The notes below the pieces were generated by a model. That model worked only from the letters and a program-made list of their open reading frames with translations. It ran no database searches and was not told where the DNA came from. From Acidobacteriota bacterium (lineage in GTDB: Bacteria > Acidobacteriota > Blastocatellia > Pyrinomonadales > Pyrinomonadaceae): a stretch of 52,426 nucleotides of DNA. Numbering within the stretch: the first letter of the stretch is position 1; each line of letters opens with the position of its first letter. The translations under genes were made by a program, and so were the position numbers. Of the stretch, positions 1-9,785 are shown one piece after another. The stretch spans positions 216,164 to 268,589 of the forward strand of contig QHXR01000003.1 of NCBI GenBank assembly GCA_003223025.1, given 5' to 3'.

Positions 1-1416
1 TATCCCGGATTCTATACTTCGGCGGGATCGATCGACTCGCATCCGGCCCTCAAAGCATGCTCGCCGCAGGCTCCGGTCTCGGACTGGTTTCACGGAGACG
101 ACATACATCACAACGGGGCTTTATTCCTTACGCAAAATTTCTGGTTCTACACTTTCTTCCAGCCGATGGAAAAACCGACTTCGGATCCGGGTTACCTGAA
201 GCCATGGAAGGGACGGCCGACGGAAGACAGCTACGATTTTTTTGTGAAAACGGGCGGGCTGAAGGAAACCGCGGATGCACTCGCTCAGGGTATCGGTTAT
301 CGGATGGCGGACTGGGACGAGATGATGCAGCATCCGAACTACGATCAGTATTGGCAGGACCGCAACATTCTCCCAAAATTGAAGAACATCACGTGCGCGA
401 CGATGACGGTCGGCGGGTGGTACGACAATGAAGATCTGTACGGCGCCCTTCATACATATCAAGCAATTGAGAAACAGAATCCCGATATTTTCAATGTCCT
501 AGTCATGGGTCCGTGGGATCACGGCGGCTGGTCGTTTCGTGACGGCGACTGGTTGGGGACGGCGTACTTCGGACAGAAGACGGGCGATTACTATCGGACG
601 AAGCTTGAGCTTCCCTTCTTCAATCATTTTTTGAAAGATAAGGGCGACATGAGCGCTCTCAAGGAAGTGAATCTGTTCGACACCGGCTCGCATGAATGGC
701 GTTCGTTCGAAAACTACGAGCCGACGAATGGTAGGGACACCGCGTTGTATTTCACCGCGAACGGCGGACTGTCATTCAACCAGCCAGGTGCTGCCGGATT
801 CAATGAATATGTTTCGGATCCGATGCGTCCGGTTCCGTACACTCAAAAGATCACTCAAAATTATCCTCGCGAATTCATGACCGAAGATCAGCGGTTCGCC
901 GCGACGCGGCCCGATGTGCTCGTATATCAGACCGAACCGTTAACCGCAGATGTAACGGTCGCCGGCGACATCAAGCCATCATTGTTTGTTTCGTCGAGCG
1001 GAACTGATTCCGACTTTGTCGTTAAGATAATCGATGTTTTTCCCGACGATTTTAAATACCCGGCGAGTGAGGCATCGAAGACCCAGGACTTTGAGCCCGG
1101 CGGATACGAAATGCTTCTCCGCGGAGAACCGATGCCGGCGCGTTTCAGGAACGGATTCGAGAAACCCGTTGCGTTGATTCCGAATCGTGCTGTTGCGTTA
1201 CAGTTCACGATGCTGGGTATCGCACATACGTTTAAGAAAGGCCACCGGATCATGGTTCAGATCCAGAGCACGTGGTTCCCACTCGTCGCACGAAATCCGC
1301 AGAAGTTCGTTGCGAACTACAACGTGGCAACGAAGGCGGATTTTCAGAAAGCAACGGAACGAGTTTATTACGGCGGAAAGACAATGTCCGCGATCATACT
1401 ACCTCTCCAGAAATAG
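1..1416 (+). CDS. CocE/NonD family hydrolase (X-Pro dipeptidyl-peptidase/acylase type), 5' truncated
   Basis: An open frame runs from the first base, so the gene begins upstream of the window. The visible protein starts YPGFYTSAG, the segment that normally follows the nucleophile serine of the GxSYxG elbow in CocE/glutaryl-7-ACA acylase enzymes; that serine is just outside. The charge-relay residues are visible as GGWYDNEDLYGA (Asp) and MGPWDHGGW (His). The second half matches the C-terminal jelly-roll domain (PepX_C type), ending near IMVQIQSTWFPL. Such enzymes hydrolyse esters or amides of acyl or dipeptidyl substrates and are often secreted. The exact substrate cannot be told from sequence. 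An ATG at 166 is only an internal Met. Confidence 0.88.
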   Translation, partial: YPGFYTSAGSIDSHPALKACSPQAPVSDWFHGDDIHHNGALFLTQNFWFYTFFQPMEKPTSDPGYLKPWKGRPTEDSYDFFVKTGGLKETADALAQGIGYRMADWDEMMQHPNYDQYWQDRNILPKLKNITCATMTVGGWYDNEDLYGALHTYQAIEKQNPDIFNVLVMGPWDHGGWSFRDGDWLGTAYFGQKTGDYYRTKLELPFFNHFLKDKGDMSALKEVNLFDTGSHEWRSFENYEPTNGRDTALYFTANGGLSFNQPGAAGFNEYVSDPMRPVPYTQKITQNYPREFMTEDQRFAATRPDVLVYQTEPLTADVTVAGDIKPSLFVSSSGTDSDFVVKIIDVFPDDFKYPASEASKTQDFEPGGYEMLLRGEPMPARFRNGFEKPVALIPNRAVALQFTMLGIAHTFKKGHRIMVQIQSTWFPLVARNPQKFVANYNVATKADFQKATERVYYGGKTMSAIILPLQK

Positions 1417-1511
1417 TTTCTGGTTTCCAGTTCCTGGTTTCTAGTTCTTCGTGCGAAACTCGGAACATAAAACAAAAAAGCAGAAACTTGGAACAAGAAA
1501 CTAGAAACTAA
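1415..1511. repeat. Imperfect inverted repeat built of heptamers
   Basis: Directly after the hydrolase stop, 7-nt units such as CTGGTTT/CCAGTTC/CTAGTTC run in one direction. The second half (GAAACTT, GGAACAA, GAAACTA) is their imperfect reverse complement. The two halves could form a long hairpin and may end the upstream transcript. The unit length is the same 7 nt seen in several other low-complexity tracts of this window. Confidence 0.6.
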
Positions 1512-1516
1512 CGATT

Positions 1517-1879
1517 ATGCCTTCAACTTCAATCGCATGCGGCACGCTTCTCGTGCTGATCGGACTACTTGGATACGTCAACGGAGTGATGACGAATCAC
1601 GAGAGCTTTACCGCACTGATCCCGGCGTTTGTCGGAATCGTTTTGTTGCTGCTGGGAATATTCGCACGGAAAAACGAAGGTTTGCGAAAGCATTTGATGC
1701 ACGCGGCGGTGCTTGTCGCACTCCTTGGATTTCTCGCGAGTGCGGGGCGTCTGGTTTCGAAGCTTGGCTCGCTGAGTTATAGCGCTGCAGTCGTGTCTCA
1801 AGTTTCGATGGCTCTGGTGTGTCTGCTATTCGTGATCCTCGCCGTGAAATCGTTTATCGACGCACGACGAGCGGTTTAG
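1517..1879 (+). CDS. Small four-helix integral membrane protein
   Basis: The 120-residue product is dominated by four hydrophobic stretches, at about residues 7-25, 33-49, 60-78 and 88-111. They are separated by short charged turns (RKNEGLRKH between helices 2 and 3). There is no signal peptidase site, no catalytic motif and no recognised domain. It resembles the many small uncharacterised membrane proteins found beside hydrolase genes. It lies about 100 nt after the CocE-type hydrolase on the same strand, separated from it by a repeat, so co-transcription is uncertain. ATG is the only good start, with no clear Shine-Dalgarno. No function is proposed. Confidence 0.6.
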   Translation: MPSTSIACGTLLVLIGLLGYVNGVMTNHESFTALIPAFVGIVLLLLGIFARKNEGLRKHLMHAAVLVALLGFLASAGRLVSKLGSLSYSAAVVSQVSMALVCLLFVILAVKSFIDARRAV

Positions 1880-2364
1880 TTCAGAGTGCGCGATTTATCG
1901 CGGTGTCTTCGTATTATGAATTGTCAATGAGTCGGAACCTCCTGCGGTAGCGTCTCCGGAAATTCGATTCGGCGCCTGGATCGACGGAGCAACACAGGTC
2001 GGAACCGCCTGCGGTAGCGGGCGGTTGAATCCGCGGTGTGAAAAAAGCCGTACAGTCGAAATGCATTTCTTCAACCGCCCGCTACCGCAGGCGGTTCCGA
2101 CCTGTTCGAATCATGGTAATCCCGAGGGCTCGCGAGATCCAAAATCCAACATCGATTTCTGGTGTCTAGCTGAATTATTCGGAGCACATTGCGGACCGCT
2201 CGAGCTTAATTAGGCTCAAGCGATAAGGAGGAGTTTTTATCAGAATTTGACTCAAGCCAAGCCGTAGACGTCTTACCTCCGGCTAAAGCCGTACGCAATT
2301 CATAAAGCCTACGCACCGGGCTGAAGCCCGCGGTGAACTACGCGATAAATCGCGCACTCTGAAC
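1879..2364. repeat. Nested inverted repeats filling a gene-free 517-nt interval
   Basis: The whole interval between 1880 and 2396 lacks a credible gene. An outer 24-nt perfect inverted pair lies at 1879-1902 and 2341-2364 and starts inside the stop codon of the upstream gene. Inside it is a perfect 36-nt pair at 1994-2029 and 2070-2105, with core GGAACCGCCTGCGGTAGCGG and its complement. A partial third copy of the core lies near 1932-1957. The rest contains short motifs (CTCAAGCGATAAGGAGG, GGGCTGAAGCCCGCGG) also typical of dispersed repeats. This looks like successive insertion of palindromic elements into one another. Confidence 0.8.
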
Positions 2365-2396
2365 GTTCACTTCGCGATGAATCGCCTACCCTAAAC

Positions 2397-3761
2397 CTAC
2401 TCACATTTTATGCTGATCTCGACGACTAGACCGTCGCCGGAATTCTTGGCTTGTATTTTTCCCTTATGAGCCTTGATAGCCTGTTCAGCAATCGCGAGCC
2501 CGAGACCGGTTCCGCCGGTGTTTCGATCGCGAGCCTCGCCTACGCGATAGAATGGTCGAAACAGATTCTTGAGCTCGGCTTCCGGAACGCCGCCGCCGTG
2601 ATCCTGAACCGAGACCACCGCGCTTCCATCTCTGCTTTTTAGCGAAACCTCGACCGAAGTTCCATCGCGTGTATAACGCACCGCGTTGCGGAGAACATTC
2701 TCAACGGCACTGCTCACAAGTTCGTCGCTTCCAACAATATGGCAATTGTCGGACTCTGTGATCGTCACAGATTTTCCGACCGCATTCGCCTCGAAATCCG
2801 CATCCGACGCCACCTGTTCGACAAGCGCTTTCAGGTCGATCTCGGAACGATCGAAATCCTGTGATCCCGTCTCTAATTTTGAGAGTGTAAGTAAACGCGA
2901 GATCATCTCGTTCAGTCTGTTCGATTCAGCCTCGATCCGATTAAGAAATGGTGCGGTGTCGCCGTTGGATTTCTGTTTCGCGATCTCGAGTGCGACATTC
3001 ATCCGCGCAAGCGGCGAACGGAGCTCGTGCGAGACGTCGCGCGAAAGTCGCTGCTGAGATGTGATCAACGATTCGATGCGCGCAGCCATGACATCGAAGT
3101 CCTGTGCCAAGACTGCCAGCTCATCGCGACGATTGCCGACCTTATCGCCGACGCGGGTCTGCAATTCCCCTTCGGCGAGTTTTTGTGTCGCACGACGGAT
3201 CTTCTGGATCGGTGAAGAGAGATAACGAGCCAACGCATAGCAGACGAGGAGCGCCGTCAAGAGTAGTGCGGCGTAGCGCATGTATCGGAGTTGAGATTCG
3301 CCAAAGAAAGGAGTCGGACGAAGGCGGTCCCAGCGGATGACAAGCGCATATTCCCCGCCGTCCGGAAGCGTAAAGTTCTTCGCCGTGAGTGCGGTGTCAA
3401 CAGAATTCAATTCGAGCTCGACTGCGGAGGAATCAAACGTGCCGGCGATCACATCCTTATAATTTGAAACGTCGTTCGAATCGGAAAGCCAAAGCCGGCC
3501 ATCGCGACGGACCAGATTTACTTCGGTCACCGTGTCGACGTCGTGGATGCGAGCGAGGAACTCGCTCACGCCGGCTTCGCCCTGTGTTGCGTATATCTGG
3601 GCGATGGTCGCCGCGTAAAGATTTGTTTGATTTCGAACCGAGGTTTGCCATCGGCTGACGACCGGCTCGGTCGTAACCGTCCAGTTGAGAAAGACGACGA
3701 CGCCGACCATCACGGCGCTCGCAACAAGGAACCAGAGAAAGATCTTTAGAAAAAGATTCAC
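2397..3761 (-). CDS. CpxA-like sensor histidine kinase
   Basis: The 454-aa membrane histidine kinase has an N-terminal helix (residues 5-27) and a periplasmic domain of about 130 residues with a CpxA-like layout. A second helix follows at about 160-180, then HAMP, HisKA and HATPase_c domains. The phospho-acceptor is in the H-box VSHELRSPLARM. The ATP-binding boxes are ENVLRNAVRY (N), VQDHGGGVP (G1) and GTGLGLAI (G2). It senses an envelope or periplasmic signal and phosphorylates the response regulator encoded just upstream. Its GTG start overlaps the regulator's TGA by 4 nt (GTGA), indicating translational coupling. Confidence 0.93.
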   Translation of the reverse strand: MNLFLKIFLWFLVASAVMVGVVVFLNWTVTTEPVVSRWQTSVRNQTNLYAATIAQIYATQGEAGVSEFLARIHDVDTVTEVNLVRRDGRLWLSDSNDVSNYKDVIAGTFDSSAVELELNSVDTALTAKNFTLPDGGEYALVIRWDRLRPTPFFGESQLRYMRYAALLLTALLVCYALARYLSSPIQKIRRATQKLAEGELQTRVGDKVGNRRDELAVLAQDFDVMAARIESLITSQQRLSRDVSHELRSPLARMNVALEIAKQKSNGDTAPFLNRIEAESNRLNEMISRLLTLSKLETGSQDFDRSEIDLKALVEQVASDADFEANAVGKSVTITESDNCHIVGSDELVSSAVENVLRNAVRYTRDGTSVEVSLKSRDGSAVVSVQDHGGGVPEAELKNLFRPFYRVGEARDRNTGGTGLGLAIAEQAIKAHKGKIQAKNSGDGLVVEISIKCE

Positions 3762-4447
3762 AGTACTGTGTAGATATATCCGACCGACCGAACCGTCTTG
3801 ATCCGCTCCGAGCCGTCGGTTCGCGGCCCGAGCTTTTTACGAAGATTGCTTATATGCATGTCAAGGCTGCGGTCATACGGTGACAGCCTGCGCTCGAGCA
3901 CATTCTCGCTCAGATCTTCTTTCTTGACCACGTGACCGGCCTCGCGGAGCAAGGCAGACAACAGGTCGAACTCCACGGAGGTGACCGGCAGCTCTTCGCC
4001 ATCGCGTTTTACCGAACGAGACGAAGCAGAAAGCTCGAGGTCGTCGACCGAGATCTTCTCAGCCGGAAGATGCTCGCTCGATTCGGAAGAAGCACGACGA
4101 AGAACGGCGCGAAGTCTGGCGACGAGCTCACGCGGATTGAACGGCTTCGGAAGATAATCGTCGGCACCGATCTCAAGCCCGACGATCCGTTCCATGTCAT
4201 CGCCGCGAGCGGTCAGCATCAAAACCGGCAGCCCTGATTTTTCCCGCAGATTTTTTAGGACGTCAAAACCGTTGATCTTCGGCAGCATCACATCGAGGAT
4301 CGCGAGATCAAATTCACCTGAGAGTGCCCGCTCCAATCCGGCCTCGCCATCGTGCACGGCCGTAGTTTCGAATCCCTCGACAGTCAGATATTCCGAAACG
4401 AGGTCGCACAGCTCTTCGTCGTCATCAATGATCAGAACCTTGTTCAT
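3758..4447 (-). CDS. CpxR-like OmpR-family response regulator
   Basis: The 229-aa protein has an N-terminal receiver domain (residues 1-118) with an acidic pocket in IIDDDEEL, phospho-acceptor Asp in LAILDVMLPK, Thr in MLTARGDD and Lys in YLPKPFNPREL. A C-terminal winged-helix DNA-binding domain follows (about 130-229). The receiver closely resembles E. coli CpxR in MLTARG, LGLEIGADDYLPKPF and RELVARLRAVLRR. It should bind DNA after phosphorylation by the kinase encoded 4 nt overlapping downstream, probably controlling envelope functions. Targets are not evident, but the pair adjoins the amino-sugar salvage genes. Confidence 0.93.
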   Translation of the reverse strand: MNKVLIIDDDEELCDLVSEYLTVEGFETTAVHDGEAGLERALSGEFDLAILDVMLPKINGFDVLKNLREKSGLPVLMLTARGDDMERIVGLEIGADDYLPKPFNPRELVARLRAVLRRASSESSEHLPAEKISVDDLELSASSRSVKRDGEELPVTSVEFDLLSALLREAGHVVKKEDLSENVLERRLSPYDRSLDMHISNLRKKLGPRTDGSERIKTVRSVGYIYTVL

Positions 4448-4520
4448 GTATGCGAGAATTTTACGCCAAAACGAAATTCAATACTCGGCGTCTGACAATT
4501 CTTTACACTGCCGCCACGGT

Positions 4521-4667
4521 CGTCAACGGACTGGACCGCAGGCAGCCTTGCCTGCAACGCCGTGGCTTCCACGGTTTAAAGAGCTGGGCGATCTTCGACC
4601 TGAGAAGTTTGACGCCGCGGAAGCCACGGCGTTGCAGGCAGGCTGCCTGCGGTCCAGTCCGTTGACG
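4521..4667. repeat. REP-like inverted repeat pair (CGGACTGGACCGCAGGCA family)
   Basis: The arms at 4521-4570 and 4619-4667 are reverse complements except for one inserted T. Each arm carries its own short palindrome GCAGGCAGCCTTGCCTGC next to CGTCAACGGACTGGACC. The family recurs at 21469, 27417, 34371, 34455, 35215, 35300 and 36199. It lies in the gap between nagA and the response regulator gene. Confidence 0.85.
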
Positions 4668-4689
4668 AGCTTTAGGTTTCGAAAGCGGA

Positions 4690-5835
4690 CTAAATTATTC
4701 GCGCGTCATACACAACACGGCCACCGACAATCGTCAAACGGACATTGCCTTCGTGATCGAGCGCGACAAGATCAGCCCGCTTTCCAATCTCGATCGATCC
4801 GATATCGTTTGCGCCGATCAGCCTCGCCGGATTCCCTGACGCCATTCTCGAGACCTCGACATCGCTGAACCCGAGCGAACGCATTCTCTTAACAGCATCG
4901 AGCATCGAGATGACCGATCCCGCGATACTTCCGCGTTCGTTCTTCGTTCGCCCGTCGACAACCGAAATTCTCTCCTCCCAAATCTCAAATTCTCCGTCGC
5001 CCATTCCCGCAGCCGAGATCGAATCGCTGATGAGCGAAACGTTTTCAATTCCCTTCGTGCGACACGCGAACTCGAGCATTTTCGGATGCACATGAACCCC
5101 GTCGGCGATGACGTCGAACGTGATGTCGGGATTCGTCAGAGCCCAGCCGACGACACCGACGTCGCGATGATGGAGTCCGGTCATCGCGTTGTAGAAATGT
5201 GTAAGATGTCGAGCTCCGGCGGCGAATGCTTGATCCAACGTGTCGATGTCGGCCTTCGTATGACCGATCGAGGCGATCCAGCCTTGTCGCGTCAATTCCT
5301 TCGCAAGTCCGACCCCGCCCTCAACCTCAGGCGCGAATGTGGTCATGTGAACACCGCGCTTTAGCCGCGGAAGATCGTTGACCTCGCTACCTGTAAATTT
5401 CTTAAAGAACTGCGGCCGCAGCGCTCCGCACATTTTTTCATTTGCGAACACGCCTTCGTAATGAACCCCGACAGCTCGCGCGACAGGCTCTTCCTGTATC
5501 TCCATCATCCGATCGATCACCGCGATCACACGCGCGTAGCTCTCATCCGAATCCGGAACTAGCGTCGGCAGCCACGACGTAACACCGTTGCGTGCGAGAA
5601 ATTTTCCGATCTCTAAAAGACCATCGACATCCGCAACGTTGACGTCGACACCCATCGCACCATGGATGTGGACATCGATAAAGCCGGGCAGAATCGCGAG
5701 TCCGCTGCAATCAAAAGAATCACCGACGGCTCCGGTGACGCGACCGATCTCGACGATCAATTCCCCATCGGCGACGATGTCGGTTTCTTTATCGACGCCC
5801 GCGATTCGCGCATTTGAAAATAGAGTGCGTGACAT
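4690..5835 (-). CDS. nagA: N-acetylglucosamine-6-phosphate deacetylase
   Basis: NagA removes acetate from GlcNAc-6-P to give GlcN-6-P in the cytoplasm. It is the last salvage step before glucosamine enters cell-wall synthesis or glycolysis. Metal and active-site motifs of the amidohydrolase fold are visible: IDVHIHGAMGVD, GVHYEGVF (family HxEGP position), SIGHTKAD, THFYNAMTGLHHR and the late SDSISAAGMGDG carrying the catalytic Asp. ATG at 5835 (MSRTLFSNARI) is preferred over the upstream TTG because homologues begin here. Length of about 381 aa is normal. It follows the TonB-dependent receptor on the same strand after about 77 nt and may be co-transcribed with it. Confidence 0.95.
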   Translation of the reverse strand: MSRTLFSNARIAGVDKETDIVADGELIVEIGRVTGAVGDSFDCSGLAILPGFIDVHIHGAMGVDVNVADVDGLLEIGKFLARNGVTSWLPTLVPDSDESYARVIAVIDRMMEIQEEPVARAVGVHYEGVFANEKMCGALRPQFFKKFTGSEVNDLPRLKRGVHMTTFAPEVEGGVGLAKELTRQGWIASIGHTKADIDTLDQAFAAGARHLTHFYNAMTGLHHRDVGVVGWALTNPDITFDVIADGVHVHPKMLEFACRTKGIENVSLISDSISAAGMGDGEFEIWEERISVVDGRTKNERGSIAGSVISMLDAVKRMRSLGFSDVEVSRMASGNPARLIGANDIGSIEIGKRADLVALDHEGNVRLTIVGGRVVYDARII

Positions 5836-5912
5836 TCGCGTTATCTTAGCAAACAAAAATGCCCGCGTCCCTTTGATAAAGAAACGCGGGCAGGTTGCAG
5901 GAAGAACACTAA

Positions 5913-8900
5913 TTAGAAAATGAACTTAGCACCGAACTGCATGGTTCTCGGATCACGGACAGCCGTGACCTGACCCCATGTCGTCAGCGTGTTGTTCACG
6001 CCGATGGTGCGGAAGTTCGTCCAGTTGAAGATGTTGAAGATCTCCCAGCGGAGCTGGATCTGCATGCTCTCGCCGAATCTCACATTCTTCGTTGTCGTAA
6101 AGTCGATACGTTTGGTCGAAGGACCTTCGATCGTCGACCTGCCGGCCGTTCCGACTGTGTTCTGATAAGGCACCGCCGGTGGCTGCGGAGCGGGCGGCGT
6201 AACCGCACTAACCGGTACCGGGTTAAATGGAATGCATGTGATATCAAACCATTGCTGCTGTGTCTGCGGAGCGTTCGCATTCGGATTACAGATCTGGTTC
6301 GGACGAGCAGCGGGGTTGGCGTTGATCAATCCGAGACCTGCGTAATCAAGATTCGACGTCACCGCGGTAAACGGCACACCGGTCTGGTATGTTGCGATAC
6401 CCGCGAATTGAATACCACCCAGAAGCTTGCCCATGAAACCGTGCTGCTTATCGAACCACGGAAGCTCGTAAACATAGTTGACGTTCCATACGTGGCGTCT
6501 GTCCAGAGTCGCACGAGCCCATTCGGCGCGAGCATCGTATGAATTCTGCGGAGCAGAGTTTCGATCCGTCTGTGCGTCCGTCAAATTCTTCGACCACGTA
6601 TATGCCATCGCGATCTGCGAAGCACCCGAGAAACGGTGCTGTGCGAAGACCTGCAGACTGTGGTAGTTCGAGTTGTATCGTGGCTGGATCATCGCGATCG
6701 ATCGATAACCAAGAAACGGACGAAGCTGATCGAGGATCAACAGATCGTTAAAGCGTGTTCCGCTTGAGATATTCGGATTGTTGACGATCGTCGACACGTT
6801 ACGGAACGCGTAACCTGCCGGCTGACATGTTCCGGTCGTTGCGGCCGGTCCGCCGAGATAAGTGTTGCCGGTCGCACACGTCGAATTCAACGCGACGCCC
6901 GGAGCGACTTCGTTGATTTCCGTGATACCGATCAGGTTGGTTCCCTTCGAGCCGTAGTACCCGACGTCTATCACCGTGTTCTTCGTCAGCTGATGCTGAA
7001 CGTCGAGGGACCAGTGCTGCATGTACGGCGTTTTCCAATCCTTCTGAACCGCACGAAGACTCGGAACCGTTGCCGAGATACTGGCGCCGCCGGCCGGATT
7101 ATCAAGCTGAACGTTGCTCAAACTTGCGGTCTGCTGATAGGGAACGTTTGTGCCGATGTTCTGCAGCATCGGGCCGTTAAGAACCTGGTCGTGATAAATT
7201 CCGTAACCCGTTCTAACCGATGTCTTGCCTTTTCCAAACGGATCCCAAGCGAGACCGACTCGCGGTGCAAAGTCCGTCTTCGGAGAATCGACGACGAATT
7301 TACCCGAATCAGAAACGGTCGGGGTGCAATTGAAGCTCGCCGGACCCGTTATGAAATTCTGGGAATTCAGGATGATGCCGTTGCACCAATTGCCAGTGAT
7401 CCCCGGCGCGATAATGCGGTTGCCCGCACCCGTTACTCGCGGAGCGGCCGAGCGATTGTAGAGTTCGGGCACGAAATTCGACAGACGTCCATTTCGATCC
7501 CACGGCGATCCGAAGAACGAATATCTAACACCGGCGTAGAGCGTCAGGTTCGAACGGACTCTCCATTCGTCCTGAACAAAACCTTCAAAAGCCATCTGTC
7601 TCAGATCAGCGGTGTAATCAAAGCTCGCCTGAGTAAACGTTGCAGCGTTACCAACCAGGAAGTTTGCCCACTGCTGCATAGCCTGCGTCTGAGCGAGCGT
7701 ATATCCGGGAGCGGCTACAGAACCCGACGGCAGCGTGTTTGTGAAAGCACTAAAACTTCCCTCGTTGCTTCCGGCAAGTGCATTCTCATTCTTACGGTAC
7801 ATCGAATACACAGCACCGAATTTCACGGTGTGGCTTCCCAAAAGCCAAGTCGCCGTTCCCGTCCAGTTGTGCTTCTCCGAGAAGTTATCGTACGGACCGA
7901 AGCTCGTAAGACCGGTGAATCCGTTTCCGGTGATCGACGGCACTCGATCTCTCTGGTTAGCGAACGGAAGCGTGATCGGAACCTGAGTGCGGCTCAACGC
8001 GAGCAATCCGATGTTCTCGCTAAGGATCGCACCGTAACCGTAGTTGTATCGTGCTTCAAGAATAAAATTCGTCGACGGCGAATACGTCATCTGAAGCGTA
8101 TGCGTGCGTCCCGGTGAATTTGTCGATGTCGTCGACACATCAGGAAGACCGCCGCCGCTCGAGAAAAGAGCGTTGCCGTCGATCGTCGGGATCTCGTCGC
8201 GTTCATAACGGTAATAACCTGACAGCTCATCCGAGAACGAATGATCGATCTTGATGATCTCCTGCTGGAAATTTGCAACGTTCGGCAACTGAGCCACGAG
8301 GTTGAACGGCGTCGTCGCCGTCACCGCGTTCGGAAGCGGAAGCAGGTTGTAGATCTGTTGCAAGTAAGCGAGAGCGGCCGGCGAATAACGGTTCGCAGGA
8401 AGCGGAGTGTTGGCCGGGAGAATATTTGCTCCGGTACACGTCTGAGCCGGCGTTGTTCCGATCGGGTTGATACAAACCGGCATCGGGAAAATTCCGGCTC
8501 GCAGATTCGCGGTCGGGACGGTCGTAGTGACCGGCGCTGTAAATCGCTTATCCCGTCGGAACTCTTCCGAGAAGAAGAAGAACGTCTTGCTCCAACGACC
8601 AAAGTATTCGTCGTCGGGATCGCGTTCACCGAACTTCAGGAAGTAAACCGGACCGCCGAGCGTCCAACCAAAGTTGTTGTAGTGGAACGGAGCTCGTTTC
8701 GCTTTGCCGTTGTCTTCGCGACCGAACGGTGCGGTATTGACTGCGTTTGCAAGAAAGTTATTAGCATTGAAAACTTCGTTGCGAACGAACTCGAAAGCCG
8801 AGCCATGGAAATCGTGTCCGCCCGAGCGGGTGACGATGTTGACCTGTCCGCCGCCGCTGCGGCCCGACTCCGCGGGATAGAGCGAACGAAGAACTTTAAA

Positions 8901-9593
8901 CTCACCGATCGAATCGACGCTCGGATATGCCTGGATCGTGATGTTCGATCCGCGGTCGGTGATATCAGATCCGTCGACCGTGAACGTGTTCTGGCTCGAA
9001 CGAGCACCGTTTACCGAAACGTTGATCGTGTTCGCCTGACCTTCCGGATTCGTTGTACCGACATAAACCTGATCCGACAGATCGTTCGAAACGCCCGGGG
9101 CGAGAGCGACAAGCTGGACGAAATTGCGATTGTTGATCGGGATCTCGCGAACCTGATCTCCGTTGATCGTCGTACCTGCGGTCGGCGTACTCAGCTCGAC
9201 GGCGACGCGGTCGGCTTCAACGGTTACGCTTTCTGCAATGTTACCGGCTGTCAGTTCGATATCGACTGAGCGACGCTGGCCGACATCCACCTTGATGCCG
9301 GTGCTGACCGCTTTCTTGAAATTCGCGGCTTCGACGGTAACGTCGTAGGTGCTGGTTCCAATATTCGGTGCCGAAAACTCACCGCTGTCGTTGGTGTCGG
9401 TGGTTCTCACCACCAAGTTATCTTTCGACGGGTCGGTGATGGTGACGTGCGCGCCCGGCACAACTGCCCCGGAACTGTCGCGTACCGTTCCCACGATCGA
9501 ACCCGAGATCTCCTGCCCGATGGCAAGGCTGCTGAGGCAGAGTGCGATGACTGCCGCAAACAGAATCGAGGTCCATGTTTTTTTACTTGTCAT
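5913..9593 (-). CDS. Oar-like TonB-dependent outer-membrane receptor with carboxypeptidase-regulatory domain
   Basis: The mature protein starts after a clear signal peptide (residues 1-26, ending SLAIGQ). It continues with a carboxypeptidase-regulatory-like Ig fold (about 28-110: GSIVGTVRDSSGAVVPGAHV). A plug domain follows (about 120-240), then a very large beta-barrel ending in aromatic FGAKFIF, the typical C-terminal outer-membrane signature. At about 1226 aa it fits the Oar/TonB_dep_Rec subfamily abundant in Acidobacteriota, which imports or binds glycans and peptides at the outer membrane. ATG at 9593 is chosen because GGAAGG sits 6 nt upstream. Its position next to nagA and the AmiE-NamZ gene suggests a wall-fragment or amino-sugar ligand, but that is inference from context. 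Confidence 0.92.
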   Translation of the reverse strand: MTSKKTWTSILFAAVIALCLSSLAIGQEISGSIVGTVRDSSGAVVPGAHVTITDPSKDNLVVRTTDTNDSGEFSAPNIGTSTYDVTVEAANFKKAVSTGIKVDVGQRRSVDIELTAGNIAESVTVEADRVAVELSTPTAGTTINGDQVREIPINNRNFVQLVALAPGVSNDLSDQVYVGTTNPEGQANTINVSVNGARSSQNTFTVDGSDITDRGSNITIQAYPSVDSIGEFKVLRSLYPAESGRSGGGQVNIVTRSGGHDFHGSAFEFVRNEVFNANNFLANAVNTAPFGREDNGKAKRAPFHYNNFGWTLGGPVYFLKFGERDPDDEYFGRWSKTFFFFSEEFRRDKRFTAPVTTTVPTANLRAGIFPMPVCINPIGTTPAQTCTGANILPANTPLPANRYSPAALAYLQQIYNLLPLPNAVTATTPFNLVAQLPNVANFQQEIIKIDHSFSDELSGYYRYERDEIPTIDGNALFSSGGGLPDVSTTSTNSPGRTHTLQMTYSPSTNFILEARYNYGYGAILSENIGLLALSRTQVPITLPFANQRDRVPSITGNGFTGLTSFGPYDNFSEKHNWTGTATWLLGSHTVKFGAVYSMYRKNENALAGSNEGSFSAFTNTLPSGSVAAPGYTLAQTQAMQQWANFLVGNAATFTQASFDYTADLRQMAFEGFVQDEWRVRSNLTLYAGVRYSFFGSPWDRNGRLSNFVPELYNRSAAPRVTGAGNRIIAPGITGNWCNGIILNSQNFITGPASFNCTPTVSDSGKFVVDSPKTDFAPRVGLAWDPFGKGKTSVRTGYGIYHDQVLNGPMLQNIGTNVPYQQTASLSNVQLDNPAGGASISATVPSLRAVQKDWKTPYMQHWSLDVQHQLTKNTVIDVGYYGSKGTNLIGITEINEVAPGVALNSTCATGNTYLGGPAATTGTCQPAGYAFRNVSTIVNNPNISSGTRFNDLLILDQLRPFLGYRSIAMIQPRYNSNYHSLQVFAQHRFSGASQIAMAYTWSKNLTDAQTDRNSAPQNSYDARAEWARATLDRRHVWNVNYVYELPWFDKQHGFMGKLLGGIQFAGIATYQTGVPFTAVTSNLDYAGLGLINANPAARPNQICNPNANAPQTQQQWFDITCIPFNPVPVSAVTPPAPQPPAVPYQNTVGTAGRSTIEGPSTKRIDFTTTKNVRFGESMQIQLRWEIFNIFNWTNFRTIGVNNTLTTWGQVTAVRDPRTMQFGAKFIF

Positions 9594-9785
9594 AGTGTTC
9601 CTTCCTATCTCAAAAATAGAAAAACTTAGAATTGCAGGCATAAGAATAATTTAGGTTTTCGGAAGTTTATCCAAATTTTCGTTATCGCTCAGGACACACA
9701 AAAATTACGAACGTCACCTAAAATCCTTAAAATGAACAGGTTGTTACAAAAAGTGAAACTGCGAGTTTTTATAACTCTAAATCTA

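Noticed and set aside
6993-9269. Long plus-strand frames opposite the TonB-dependent receptor
   Set aside because: Arg/Ser-rich low-complexity translations with no motifs; they mirror the codon pattern of the real receptor gene.
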